From positions 372,001-436,000 of the forward strand of contig JABYQN010000006.1 of assembly GCA_022606135.1 (NCBI GenBank): 64,000 nt of DNA, given 5' to 3'. The stretch is from Fomes fomentarius (Eukaryota > Basidiomycota > Agaricomycetes > Polyporales > Polyporaceae). The translations under genes were made by a program, and so were the position numbers. This document shows positions 23,412 to 34,785 of the stretch, piece by piece (position 1 is the stretch's first letter; every line of letters begins with the position of its first letter). The notes below the pieces were generated by a model. That model did not search any database and was not told where the DNA came from. It worked only from the letters and a program-made list of their open reading frames with translations.

Positions 23412-24459
23412 TGTACTGTGTCGCACACACACGCATGTAGGAAATGGCGTATCGTGCATCGAGGAGCGAGCAAGCACTGCACATATCAGCCGCAAGTTGA
23501 TTGAGATCACCGCTCAGTTGGGAGCTCTTCTACGGTTGTATCGCTGCTGAGGAGTAGTAGCGGTTTGTTACTGCGCTCGAGTCAGATGACTCGGATCTGT
23601 GCGAACGGAATAAACATGACATCGTGTGTGAGTCTCTGGGGCTGGAGCATGCCCAAGATAGTGTCAAGCTGGAGAGTCATGATTCCTTCCTCCGTCTACA
23701 TTTAAATATGGACGTGTCGTCGCCGAGGGTACACATGCCCGGTCGGCTTCGTGCATACTCGGAACTTGAGCTATATACACACAACTAATAACAATGTACC
23801 CGCAGAGACCGCGTCTGGCAGTGTGACCGCACAAGTTAGGGTTAGGCCTATATCATTCGCCATGTGGCGATGCTCTTACATAAACGCCGGCTGATGACTC
23901 CCACAACACTGCTCGTCACTGGCACAATTCAGGTTCCAGTCAACTTGAATGCCTCCAATCGACTGATACTCATATCTAATTCCTAGCTATGTGCCCAATT
24001 TAAGACCTCACTATATATAATATTTACTGTGACTCAGGCTTCAGAGTCAAGGCTCGAGTCGGAGTCTAACGAAGACTGGGGTGACCAGGTCAGTCTACCC
24101 AGTCTCTTCTCCATTCACGTGGATTATGACTCACGGCCAAGCACGTAGGGCACAGAAATATTTTTTAAAGGGACTGGGAGGCTTCAATGTAGGGTACTAC
24201 TTAATACCGAGTAAAAAGACATGGTTGATTCATCTTCCGCGCCGTGAGAGCCATTTACAGCCCGACGGACTGGAATAACTCCCTTGCTCCTCGAGGACTG
24301 GTCGCGGACCGCTTCCCTATCCTCATCTCGACCCCTTATTGGACCGCAAATTGCGCATACTCCTTTCTGCCCTGGACGCCATTGCCCATGGGAGCCGCTC
24401 CCTCGCACGCCGATCGATGGTCCCCAAGTCTGTGTAGTTCGTAATTCAACCTGCTGCAG
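23412..24459. other. intergenic region upstream of the cupredoxin array
   Basis: No supported gene; a few A/T-rich stretches (around 23.9-24.0 kb) and short ORFs only. Confidence 0.5.
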
Positions 24460-24465
24460 TATATA
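24460..24465 (+). promoter_or_regulatory. TATA box of cupredoxin gene 1
   Basis: TATATA in the context gcagTATATAgg, about 120 bases upstream of the ATG at 24582 and followed by a CT-rich leader. Confidence 0.5.
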
Positions 24466-24581
24466 GGTCTGCGCGTGACCCCTTCGAAGTTACCTTGTCA
24501 CCGTTCCTTCCCTCTCCACTCCCTCTTAACAGGCCTTTGTCTCCAAGGCACGTCTGACCTACCCCCCACATCACTGTCAAG

Positions 24582-25538
24582 ATGCGCTTCTTGTCTGCCG
24601 TCTCTTCTCTCGCGCTCGCTGCCGCGGCCTATGCTCAATCAGACCCTGTCGTGGTGAGCATCTGTATGATGAGGAGCTGATCTTAGCATACGGCCGCTCA
24701 TACATGGGACTTCAGGTCACCGTCGGCCAAGGCGGGCTCATGTTCACTCCCCAATTTGTCAACGTGTCGGCCAATACCGTCGTTTCCTTCGTTTTTGTGA
24801 GCCCCGGTAACCACTCCGTCTCCGAGTCGTCGTTCGCGACCCCTTGCGAACCCGTCGATGGAGGATTCAGTTCTGGCTTCGTGCCTACACTCGCCAATGG
24901 CACGAGTGGTTCTTGGAATCTCACTGTCACGGATGATACGCAGGGTGCGTCTTTTTCACAGGCTTTGAGCACTGGTGCGCTTTGTGTTGATACTCACCCC
25001 GACGCAGCTATCTGGTTCTACTGCGCTCAGGGCCCCAACCCGGCTCCCAAAGCTCATTGCGAGAGTGGGATGGTAGGGTACGTCATCTTTGTCCTTCTTA
25101 TGCGCCCCGGAATGTGTTGTTTTGACCTTACCCGATCACAGTGGCATCAACATTGAGAAGTCGGGCCGTGCCGCCGCAGGCTTCATCTCTAACGCGGAGG
25201 CTGCGACAACCTTCATCCAACCGAGCACCGCACTCACCGGAGTTGGTGCATTCGCAACCGCCTCGCCTCTCGTTTTGACAGGGTCCGCGGCTATGGCGTC
25301 CGGTAGCCAGACCGGCGCCAGTGCTGCCTACCCGTCGAGCACAAGCCCGGCGGATGCGAGTGGTGCAACAGGAGCGAGCGCGTCGATCACGAGCGGCTCC
25401 GCCACTGGCGACACCACCGTGACAAACACCGCGAGCGGCGCGGACGCATCGAACACGGGCACAAACGGAGCTGCTAGCATTCATGCTGGTGGTCTGTTCG
25501 CGTTCTTCGCCGCGGCGCTCGGTGCCGCTCTCTTCTGA
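24582..25538 (+). CDS. secreted cupredoxin (extracellular Ser-rich protein), array copy 1
   Basis: Four exons, 24582-24653, 24716-24944, 25008-25077 and 25142-25538, 255 aa. Exon 1 encodes a signal peptide (hydrophobic core then AAAYAQ). Exons 2-3 carry a cupredoxin fold: VTVGQGG, VNVSANTVVSFVF, then GNHSVSESSF with the first His ligand. Next comes WFYCAQGPNP, and then AHCESGMVG, where Cys, His and Met occupy type-1 copper ligand positions as in phytocyanins (HC-x-x-G-M). Two further Cys (PCEP and HC) could form the usual disulfide. Exon 4 is a Ser/Thr/Ala/Gly-rich tail with a C-terminal hydrophobic segment, consistent with a GPI-anchor signal. Likely cell-wall or surface protein; copper binding is inferred from ligands, not shown. 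First of four tandem paralogues with identical intron phases. Confidence 0.88.
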
Positions 25539-26394
25539 ACAGACGAGGCCCTTCTTGTGAGATGGAAGACTCATGTTAACGTTAAAATGGCGATCGTGGA
25601 CAGGGAATGGATATCAGGGACTAGTTCGTGTCTACGAGGTTCGGTTGATAGTAAGTACTGCCATTTCCCGGAAGTAGGCCTATAAACATGTATTCACAAT
25701 TGAGGGTCCTTCTGCGTGAAGTCTATCTGAGAGCGTTGAAGCTCGTCATCGTCGGAGAAGCCATGTCGGTGATTGTGAACGAGAGGCTGCTGTCGTGTGT
25801 CGGGTGACATTGGGTCCAACTGATAATGCAGAGCTTGGGCCTTCAAAGCTTTAATGAACGTGCATTGGGATCGCTGACACCCTTTGGCAGAACCAGCGCG
25901 CACGGACATACGTACGCCTGAAGGGGAAGGGAACTACCCTTCTGAGGTATCAGTAGTCGTAAAATGGTAGAATGAGCGATATTATTCTTTGACATCCAGT
26001 CTCATGTCCGTATCAGCATCGGACCTTTCACAAGTATCTCTTTGATGCAAAACTATCACATCGCCCTACATAGCTCAACGACTAGCACTTTCACCTACAT
26101 CATGATGACATCTCTCCCCATTTGGCATACATCAGAACCCTCACAGCCCGACTGCGACAGCAATGAACAGAGTTCTATCTGTCACGCGTCAATATACTGA
26201 TTGTGCGCCTGACAGATTATTTAGACGTCCTGTTCGACTCAGTGCGGTTTCTACGCGTGTATATCATTAGGCGTCAGCGAAACGTCTCCCTCCCCACTGT
26301 TTCCCGTGCCTCGCTACCTCTCTCTACTCTCCTGACTGTGCCCCTTCCCCTGACCGCTATACCATCACTATCATCACCTTCGACCCTGTTGCAA
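25539..26394. other. spacer between cupredoxin genes 1 and 2
   Basis: No supported gene. It contains the 3' end of copy 1 and the promoter of copy 2; a weak TATA-like gtatatc lies near 26259. Confidence 0.5.
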
Positions 26395-27382
26395 ATGATG
26401 CGCCTCACCAGTGCTGCTTCTGTTATGGCCCTAGTCGCTACTGTGGCTTACGCCCAAGGCGTGGTGCAGGTAAGAGCTCCCATCAACCACAGCTCATCCA
26501 TTTCCCAACCTCTCACCTCGTCATATTGCAGATCACTGTTGGTCTGGGCGGCAACGAGTTCCGCCCCCCGTTCGTCGACGTCTCTGCCAACACCATCCTC
26601 ATGTTTCACTTTACCGGAGGCCCCGGTAACCACTCCATCTCCCAATCTTCCTTCGAGACGCCCTGCGAACCGCTAGAAGGAGGGTTCAGCTCTGGATTCG
26701 TGCCCGTTCCTCCGGGCGCAACTGAGGTGCAGTGGAATCTGACTGTTACTGACGACACTGAAGGTAAGTAAATCGACTGTCGTATTCCTATTCTTGGACA
26801 AGACGTGGACCATTCATTCTGCGTAGCTATATGGTTCTATTGCGCTCAAGGAGCTCACCCGCCGGTGTCGGACAAGCCTCACTGCGAAGTTGGCATGGTC
26901 GGGTACGTCGTGCATCCCACTCATTCATGCAAATCTGTGATCACGTACTGACCAGCTCCGCACACAGTGGTATCAACATCGGAAAGTCGGGCAAGGCTTC
27001 GGCCGACTTCGTTTCCAACGCGAAGGCAGCCACGACCTTCGTGCAACCAGCCTCCGCCGTCTTGAGCGGCATCGGTGCAACTGCGACGGCATCGCCGATC
27101 CTTTCGTTGCCCACAACAAAAACATCAAGCAGCGCACAGACTGGGACTGGGGGCGGAACTACCGCTGCTGCCAGCCCGACGAACTCAAACAGCCCCCCGG
27201 CGAACACGACCGGCCCCGCAGATACGTCGGCCACGAACAGCCCCCCGGCGAACACCACCGGCCCCGCAGATACGTCGGCCACGAACAGCGCCACCGGGTT
27301 GATCCAGGAGAGCGGCTTTCTCGTCTTCCTCGCCAGCGCGTTGGGCGTCGCTCTCCTCCGACCAGGCGTGGTGCTGAACTGA
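26395..27382 (+). CDS. secreted cupredoxin, array copy 2
   Basis: Exons 26395 (or 26398)-26469, 26532-26763, 26827-26902 and 26968-27382, about 264 aa. Two adjacent ATG codons open the ORF; starting from the second makes exon 1 exactly 72 nt like copy 1. Signal peptide (MRLTSAASVMALVA..AYAQ), cupredoxin core with ITVGLGG, GNHSISQSSF, PCEPLEGGFSSGF, WFYCAQGA and the ligand group PHCEVGMVG. The tail holds a perfect-length 48-bp (16-aa) tandem duplication and ends with a hydrophobic GPI-type segment followed by a few polar residues. This is the most diverged tail in the array. Ligand His, Cys, His and Met are all kept. Confidence 0.87.
27188..27283. repeat. 48-bp tandem repeat, two units, in the cupredoxin 2 tail
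   Basis: Units 27188-27235 and 27236-27283 differ by a single base. Each encodes 16 aa rich in Pro, Asn, Thr and Ala (N-S-P-P-A-N-T-T-G-P-A-D-T-S-A-T). In frame, so it lengthens the presumed glycosylated stalk without disrupting the protein. Confidence 0.9.
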
Positions 27383-28214
27383 GTATTGGACATCGCGAGA
27401 TGTCGAGGTGGGTGTGTGCGACGCTTATTTGAATTGACGGATCTTGGGAGCGTGTCGATGGTTGAGAATCAACGAGGGACTGGATTTTCATGTGACGAGT
27501 GGTCAGGCCTGTATGGGAACAAATGGATCACCTTACAGGACTTGGTACTAAACTACGGCGAGCAAAGGGTATGACTGACGCAATTGCATTTGTGTGAGCG
27601 CCGGCGAAGTCCGAAGTCTTTTTGACATTCTATATGTTGTCAGTCACATGGCAATGATATTGAACGCCCATCAGTGTCAGTCAGTCGCCTGCCAGGCAAC
27701 GTTTCTGTCTTCCTACCATGATCTACATATGACTCTGACTCAGGACAGTCAACCAGATACAAACACCAGACATCGTCTCCTGCATTATTATCATTGGACT
27801 GTGAGGCGGGAGGTTTCCATCTCTGATGAAGTAGCACAGTTCCCGATGTGGCACTGGCATGTCCGAACTTGAAGAATCTGATGATTTGGTTGCACAGACC
27901 GACGCTGTTTCGGGCTGGCACGTCCTCCGAGTCGGACCTGTCACGTTTTCCATCAGATAGCTCACGTAGCTCGCGGAAGAGCTACAAAGCTTGGAATAGT
28001 CTAAGAAGGAATTGGAAGATTACGTTCATTACAGCAGCAATGGGATGAGGTTCGGCTACTTATGATATGACCTCAGCGCTCCTCATGAGACGTCTTACTG
28101 CTCACAGTCCATCCATCTGTCTTGGAGTGGCAGAGCATGCCTGCTTCTATCACACGTCAGTCTACTGCGCGGTACCTGCCACATCGTGCCAACTTGATAC
28201 TCGGACTGCTGCAT
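27383..28214. other. spacer between cupredoxin genes 2 and 3
   Basis: No supported gene; short ORFs only. Confidence 0.5.
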
Positions 28215-28225
28215 TATATATATAT
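28215..28225 (+). promoter_or_regulatory. TATA element of cupredoxin gene 3
   Basis: Alternating TATATATATAT about 70-80 bases before the ATG at 28294. Confidence 0.55.
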
Positions 28226-28293
28226 GCAGGGTCCTCCTTGTCTCTTCGTTCTAACTCTTGTATCCCCATCCCTCCCCTCCAATCTGGTTCACG

Positions 28294-29305
28294 ATGCGCT
28301 TCAGCACTGCTGCCTCTGTTGCTGCCCTTGCTGCTGCGACTTACGCCCAGGATACCACCGTGCGTAGACTTTCTTCACTCATGTCACAGGCCCACCGAAC
28401 CTTCCTCTCATCTCGCCCTCTTGCAGATCAACGTTGGCCAGGGCGGCCTCAAGTTCGATCCCCAGTTCGTCAATGCGACTGCTAACTCCGTCATCACCTT
28501 CGTCTTCACCGGCGGCAACCACTCGGTCTCCCAGTCGTCCTTCGCGAAACCTTGCGAGCCCCTCGCCGACGGTTTCAGCTCTGGCTTCGTGCCTGTTGTC
28601 TCTGCTGGCCCCGGCAATTCTGGGACCTGGAACCTGACTGTCACCGACGACAGCAAGGGTGCGTACCACTATGAGCTTTGTTATTGGCTAGTACGATATT
28701 GACACTGTGTTGTTTATTTGCAGCGATTTGGTTCTACTGTGCTCAGGGACCGAACCCGGCCGCAAACGTCAATAAGGCTCACTGCGAAGCTGGTATGGTC
28801 GGGTACGTCGCATATTCTTCTGGGCCACGGTGTGAGCGAGCATGTAGGCTGATTCGGTTTGATCCATAGCGGTATCAACATCGAGAAGTCGGGCAACACC
28901 GGGGACGCTTACATTTCCAATGCGCAGGGGGCATCGACGTTCGTTCAGCCCTCGACGACGGCGTTGAGTGCGGCGCTTGCGGTCGCGAGTGCGACACCGA
29001 TCATCACGTCCGGTACTGCGCCCGCGTCGGCGTCGGCGAACACAGGCGCATCCACGGGTAGTCAGACTAGCGACCGTGCTGGCTCAAGCACCGAGAGCAC
29101 AGGTAACCAGACCGTGACGAACACGAACACGAGCCCCGCGGGTGCTAGCAATACCAACGCGGCGACTAGCGCATCGGGCGACGGTAACAGCACCACTACT
29201 GCGACAAGCGCCAACGCGTCGAACACGAACAGCGGCGCTGGTGCCACCCAGGCTAGCGGCTTCTTCGCGTTCCTCGCTGCGGCGCTCGGTGTCGCCGTCC
29301 TTTAG
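28294..29305 (+). CDS. secreted cupredoxin, array copy 3
   Basis: Exons 28294-28359, 28427-28658, 28724-28802 and 28870-29305, 270 aa. Signal peptide MRFSTAASVAALAAATYAQ, core with INVGQGGLKFDPQFVN, GGNHSVSQSSF, PCEPLADGFSSGF, WFYCAQGPNP and AHCEAGMVGG, then INIEKSG. The tail is the longest Ser/Thr/Asn-rich one in the array, with many NT/ST repeats, and ends in FFAFLAAALGVAVL, a GPI-type signal. Very close to copy 4, both in exons 1-3 and in introns 1 and 3, which differ by only a few bases between copies. Copper ligands His, Cys, His and Met are conserved. Likely secreted or wall bound. Confidence 0.9.
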
Positions 29306-31866
29306 GCAGACGTATGACTATGCTTGCCCAAGGCGATGGTCCCAGTAGGATGCATGGAAGGACATGTGTTGGGGCAGTGTGGCAGTGACAGCCTGTCGAT
29401 GGCAGGGTACGGACTTGTCTTCTGGATATGGACTTCGGGAACCTATTGTCCTTTAGTGGTATTCTTTGTGTGTACTTTATAGAGCGGGATAGTGCATAGA
29501 ATATTACCAGTCGTGCTTGGTCGCCCACATTGCCATGCATCGTTATCTCTGAAGGAGGATTCGGCATAAGCATTAAGGACAGAAAGGGACAGAAAGGAAT
29601 TGTACAACGTCGCCAGTTCCTCAGGTAGCCGTGTGTCTTCTTGCAGGGGAGATTCATGGACTCAGATCTGGTGTGCAGCATCCTCACAGCTACAGGATAC
29701 TCTCACAGTCATGGAGACGATCTTTGGACGCCCGACCCATGAACCATACTTGACCGCAGTGGCCAGCGCTCTTGCCAAGTTTGGATCGATCGCATTCATG
29801 CAATTCAGATGCAGTGCTCATGAGGGTGCAATAGTTAGCACAGAAGAGCAGTAGTAACAAGGTGATCACGTACATAAGTGACGATCTACCTGCGGGAGGC
29901 GCACAATGTCACGACTAGGACTCTCGAGCGCATCAGATCCTGTTCGGGCATCTTGGCCAGCAGAGCCGCCGGTGTCGCGCATCCGTCACAACAGCAGTAC
30001 GGGAGTTGTACCGATGGATGGGCGCTGTGTGTTGCTCTGTGGCTGCGACCTATCGAGAGGTCGATGTCGTCCGGGCAGAGAGTGTCATCTGCTCGCAACG
30101 GAGATTTACTTCGCTCGCACCGTGTCACGATAGTGTAGTCCAAGGGGCAGTACGTATGCTGCGGTCTGCAGGAACAGCATCAGCGCTTGGTACCATCATG
30201 CCAGACATTGTCGAGGATGGAGAGAGGCACTCGGATTGCAACTCTAGAAGAGGACTTGCTGATTGCAATGACCGGAGGTCCATGTAGATTGATCCGAGGA
30301 CGAGCGGAGCGAAGAGTAGGAACGTACGGTGAACGTTTGTAGTGGGAGGGGCAAGATGCTCATCCCGACATCGAGAACGAGATGTACCACATCAAGCGAA
30401 GATCGTATCAGCTCACAAATGGCCGAAAGGTATGCGGCGTTGGCACGTATCATCGTCCCTAAACGGGGGTGCTACTGCCAGTAGCAGAAGCCTATCTGCT
30501 TCTTTTGCTGCTTTGCTGGCCGTTTGGTAGCCGTTGATGAATCCTTTTCCCATACTTTCCATACTCTTGCTTCGCCGTGCTGCTGGTAACTCTGATGTCC
30601 TGACGGGCGAAGACCAAACTGACTGCGGGTGAAGAATGAACGGAGGACTCTGTCGGGCATCCAGTGTGCTTCTCACCAAGCAAGATTTCTCCGAAACTTT
30701 GATAGTTAAAGGGATGGATAGTGCTCGATCAACGTTCGAGTCACTGTGGTGCCTGTCAGTGGCAGAGACGGTAAGCATTAGTGGGCCTGTCGTTATTTCG
30801 AATCATAACGTGATTCGGAGAGTCCTGGAGGGTGATGCGTGTATTCTCCGGATGTCCGGGACATTTCATCGTAAGCTTGCATACACCTTTGTCAGAGTCA
30901 CGACTGCCGACGACGGGGACGGCGAGACCACGTCAGTTCTGTGAGAACTTCAGCAGTTTGCGCAGCAGTGACTTACATAAGTACTCCGAGTCTTCAACAA
31001 CTCGCTAAGTAACATCCCCGTTCGTGTTTCGGAGACAAGTAGAAGGAATTTATTGAGGCCATGCAATCAAACTCCAAACCCAAAGTATGAACAAAAGTCA
31101 TGGATTACACTCAACTCGCTTGCAGATTTGCAGCGTCGAGTCGTCGAGTGCCCAAACAGGCAAGAACCACGTGGCGGTGATATTGAACGCCCGCTCCCAA
31201 GTACTGGGCCTTTTCGTTTTCCCCCACCTGTGCCCTGCGCGCCCATCTGCAGATGTCTGTCCCGTAAGTTGTATTACAACCGCAACACTCGGCCATCTTT
31301 CGCGCGCATACTCATCTTACGTATGGCAGGTCATCGCGCCAAGACGCCATTACACTTCAAGTTGGCTTCGCAAAATCCCCGCACTCAGACTTCATGGACC
31401 ATCGTTCCCCGCTCGAGGGCGGCTGCGGCTTCTAGTTCATGCATCTTTGGAAGCAGTGAAAACGAACGGGGTAGAGACTACTGCCTGCGAGATCATCCAT
31501 GCGTCTGGACGCTCGAGACCGGTGAAGTTGCAAACGGCACATCAAATGACCTGCCTTGCCGTGAGAGCACCGCGTCCCAGACGACCGGAACACGACCCTT
31601 CCTCGCCCGGGTACGCTCCAAGTAAGCTTCGGGTTCCCTAATACGCAGCGGCCCGTCTCCATTGGCTGTCTAAAATCGCTCACAGCTGGGGTTCTTCCGC
31701 ATCAGAGCGTCGCCGTCCGTTTCAAATGAGCGTCTGCGCATGTACGACACCGCGGCCCAGTGCTTCCCTCGGATGGGTGAGGATGTCAACCTGTTGACGT
31801 TGAACGTTGATGAGGGCACCTGCCGCGCGAACCACCCTGCACAGTTCGGAAGGCAACCAGCGGTGG
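29306..31866. other. spacer between cupredoxin genes 3 and 4, no supported gene
   Basis: About 2.6 kb. An ATG-initiated 184-codon ORF (31087-31641) overlaps another open frame and has no motif; it could be an unrecognised exon. No trace of a further cupredoxin copy was seen. Confidence 0.4.
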
Positions 31867-31875
31867 ATATTTAAA
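31867..31875 (+). promoter_or_regulatory. TATA-like element of cupredoxin gene 4
   Basis: ATATTTAAA about 150 bases upstream of the ATG at 32021, followed by a strongly CT-rich leader. Confidence 0.4.
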
Positions 31876-32020
31876 CCTCGCCCCCTCCGCACTCAACTCT
31901 CCTTCCTCACCCACACCTTCCTCCGCCACTTCGTTCCCCCCTCGTGCATCGCTAGGTCGTGCCATCCTCGTTCAGCTCAGCTCTTTTGCTTTGAAAACCT
32001 CGCTCCCGTCCTTGTTCACG

Positions 32021-32877
32021 ATGCGTTTCACCACCGCTGCCTCTGTAGCTGCTCTCGCCGCTGCGGCTTACGCCCAGGATGCCACCGTGCGTACACTTTC
32101 GTCACTCATGTCACAGGCCCACCGAACCTTCCTCTCATCTCGCCCTCTTGCAGATCACCGTCGGCCAGGGCGGCCTCAAGTTCGATCCCCCGTTCGTCAA
32201 CGCGACTGCTAACTCAGTCATCACCTTCGTCTTCACCGGCGGCAACCACTCTGTCTCCCAATCGTCCTTCGCAACACCTTGCGAGCCCATCGCCGACGGT
32301 TTCAGCTCTGGCTTCGTGCCTGTTCCCGCTAACCAGACTGGGACCTGGGAACTGACTGTCACCGACGACAGCAAGGGTGTGTACCCACTAGGAGTTTTGC
32401 TATTGGCTGCGACATTGACAGCATGTTGTTTGTTTGCAGCGATCTGGTTCTACTGTGCTCAGGGACCGAACCCGGCGGCAAACGTCAATAAGGCTCACTG
32501 CGAAGCTGGTATGGTCGGGTACGTCGCATATTCTTCTGGCCCACGGTGTGAGCGAGCATGTAGGCTGAGTCGGTTTGCTCCATAGCGGTATCAACATCGA
32601 GAAGTCGGGTAACACCGGGGACGCATACGCCTCCAATGCGGAGGGAGCGTCGACGTTCGTTCAGCCCACGACGACGGCATTGAGTGCGGCGCTTGCGGTC
32701 GCGAGTGCGACACCGCTTGTTGCGTCCGGCACTGCGCCCGTGTCCGGCAGCGCGACTGGTACGACCACCGGCACTTCGGGCGGTGCTCCCTCCTCAACCA
32801 CGAACGCTGCGAGCGGAATGCAGACGAGCGGCTTCTTTGCGTTCCTTGCTGCCGCCCTTGGTGTTGCTGTCCTCTAA
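32021..32877 (+). CDS. secreted cupredoxin, array copy 4
   Basis: Exons 32021-32086, 32154-32376, 32440-32518 and 32586-32877, 219 aa. Signal peptide MRFTTAASVAALAAAAYAQ, core with ITVGQGGLKFDPPFVN, GGNHSVSQSSF, PCEPIADGFSSGF, WFYCAQGPNP and AHCEAGMVGG. The tail is about 50 residues shorter than in copy 3, with the NT/ST repeats missing, and ends in the same FFAFLAAALGVAVL GPI-type segment. Introns 1 and 3 are nearly identical to those of copy 3, which points to recent duplication or gene conversion. All four type-1 copper ligand positions are kept. Confidence 0.9.
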
Positions 32878-34785
32878 GCTCCGCCGACCTGCTCGGTGGT
32901 GCAGTGAGACGGAGCTCTGGAGCTCTGACAGGTCGTGTCGATATCCAGTAGACGTGCACGACGTGTGTGTTTGGAACGACTTGGGATGTGCTAAAATGAT
33001 GGGTAATGATGAATGACATGGGTGGGGAAGGGTTCTTCGTCTGGTTCTGATTGGGGAACTGTTGTGACGTCCGACCTATTTCGATTTTTCGGTATTCGTA
33101 CTGCACGGTGCTTAGTACTGCGTCGCCCTACTCCTTTACGATACGTTCTCGAGCGGCTGTGCTTGGTCAGTTTCTTGTTGCGTCGGTATTACGAAGGGAA
33201 GGAATGTGGATAATTGCAATCATCTTAGAGCTCAGTGTGTGTCTTCCTTCCATCCGAACCCTTGCCAACCTCTCCCAGGCTGCCAGTCCCACGACAGGCG
33301 CACTTTGTGGTCAGTTTGGCTTGTCGAACGTCTGCCACCGGCACCCTGTCACGATGGTGGTCTGAGTTATTTCTGCGGCCAATTGGAATTGCGCTAATTG
33401 CGCTGACGGTGCGCGCCCGGGGATTCCGGAGATCCCAATGGTCACTCGCGAACACCGCCCCGGCTCAAAGCCCAGAATTAAAGTTGCGAACAGGCTAATA
33501 CCACTTGGGATGGAAGGGTGCCGACTGCACCCAGGCACGACTTCCAAGTGGGATGCGTGGGGGGCCGAATGAGGGAGCGACGAGCCCGAGAGACGGAGGG
33601 GAGGGTAAGCGGCGATGGTTGCCCCTCGTTGACCGCGCACTTCTCTGACTTCTGAGCCATGGGTTCTGAGAGTCTATTGCGTCTGCGGACGGGATGTGTG
33701 TCTGGCTGCCTGCCTGCGAGCTTCGGAAGAGCGAAGAACGAGGGCACCGCCTTGGCCCGAGCCCGAGGGAATTTCGGCGTCCGGTCGGGGCTTGTGCGGA
33801 CTTGATGATGATTGACAGATGTGTGAGTATAATTTATACATGTCCGTCCGCGTTGAGTTGCCGATTTGACGTGGGGGGTCTCACGGGGTTTACATGCGAA
33901 GCCACGCACGCACCCGCTAAGGACAGCGAGGACGAGAAGAGATACTTTTCAGGCGAGTCGAATGTCATCGCGAGGACTGAACATACCGTCGACTCCGAAG
34001 TCCGAGATCCGAGCGTCGTGCCAGTGACAGCACCCAATCGCAGAAATACTGATCAACAGAAGATCGCAAGCTTCAAGTTTCATAAACGAACGTGTTTGCA
34101 CATCCCACACGATGTTGGACCGCACGCCCACACGCCAACGCACGACAGACTCGTACCTCGGCATGCCAAACCCATGTGTCCGCTGTCAGCTGGACGTGTC
34201 CCGACCATGCAGGATCTTCTCACCCGTTCACCCGTTCATCTCCAATAATCCTGACTTCCTGCATCGAATGTGGACATCTAGACCCAGCGTCCGTACGTAC
34301 ACTGAGCAACGCGTCCCACACACCACCACTAAGATATTAATATTGTCGCTCCGGCGTGATGGGTCCCCTGGCGCCCCCGCGACGGGGGAATGATGAATGA
34401 GGTGATTGACCCGGAGAGCGAGTGTAAGTATGCGCCGAAGGTGGCATAGCACCCCCAGGCCCCTATTAGACCGCAGCGCTTGTTGCATTGCAAAGGGGTA
34501 GCTCGGGCTGACGCACATCGACGATCATCAGGCTGTCGACGACGGTGAACACCAGGCACGAGACGGAAACTCTGTTCAAAACCTTACCACGACGCCCGTA
34601 TTGACATCAACACAGGCGCAGGCGCAGGGCCGTGAGTTAGCAAAGTAGCAGTATAGCATAACACATGATGCCGGTATCGATACACCATCAAAAATAGCGA
34701 ACCCACGTAGAGCACCCGTAACACCCAGCCAGCACACTCGCAACGCACTCACCTGCGCACGCACCAGGGCCCTTGAAGTAGTCCC
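32878..34785. other. gene-poor region between cupredoxin 4 and P450
   Basis: About 1.9 kb with short overlapping ORFs; the longest (33694-34248) has no motif and no splice support. Confidence 0.45.

Noticed and set aside
31087..31641. 184-codon ATG ORF between cupredoxin genes 3 and 4
   Set aside because: Another frame is open over the same stretch, there is no motif or signal peptide, and no similarity to the cupredoxins.
33694..34248. 184-codon plus-strand ORF
   Set aside because: No motif and overlapping open frames on both strands in a region without splice support.
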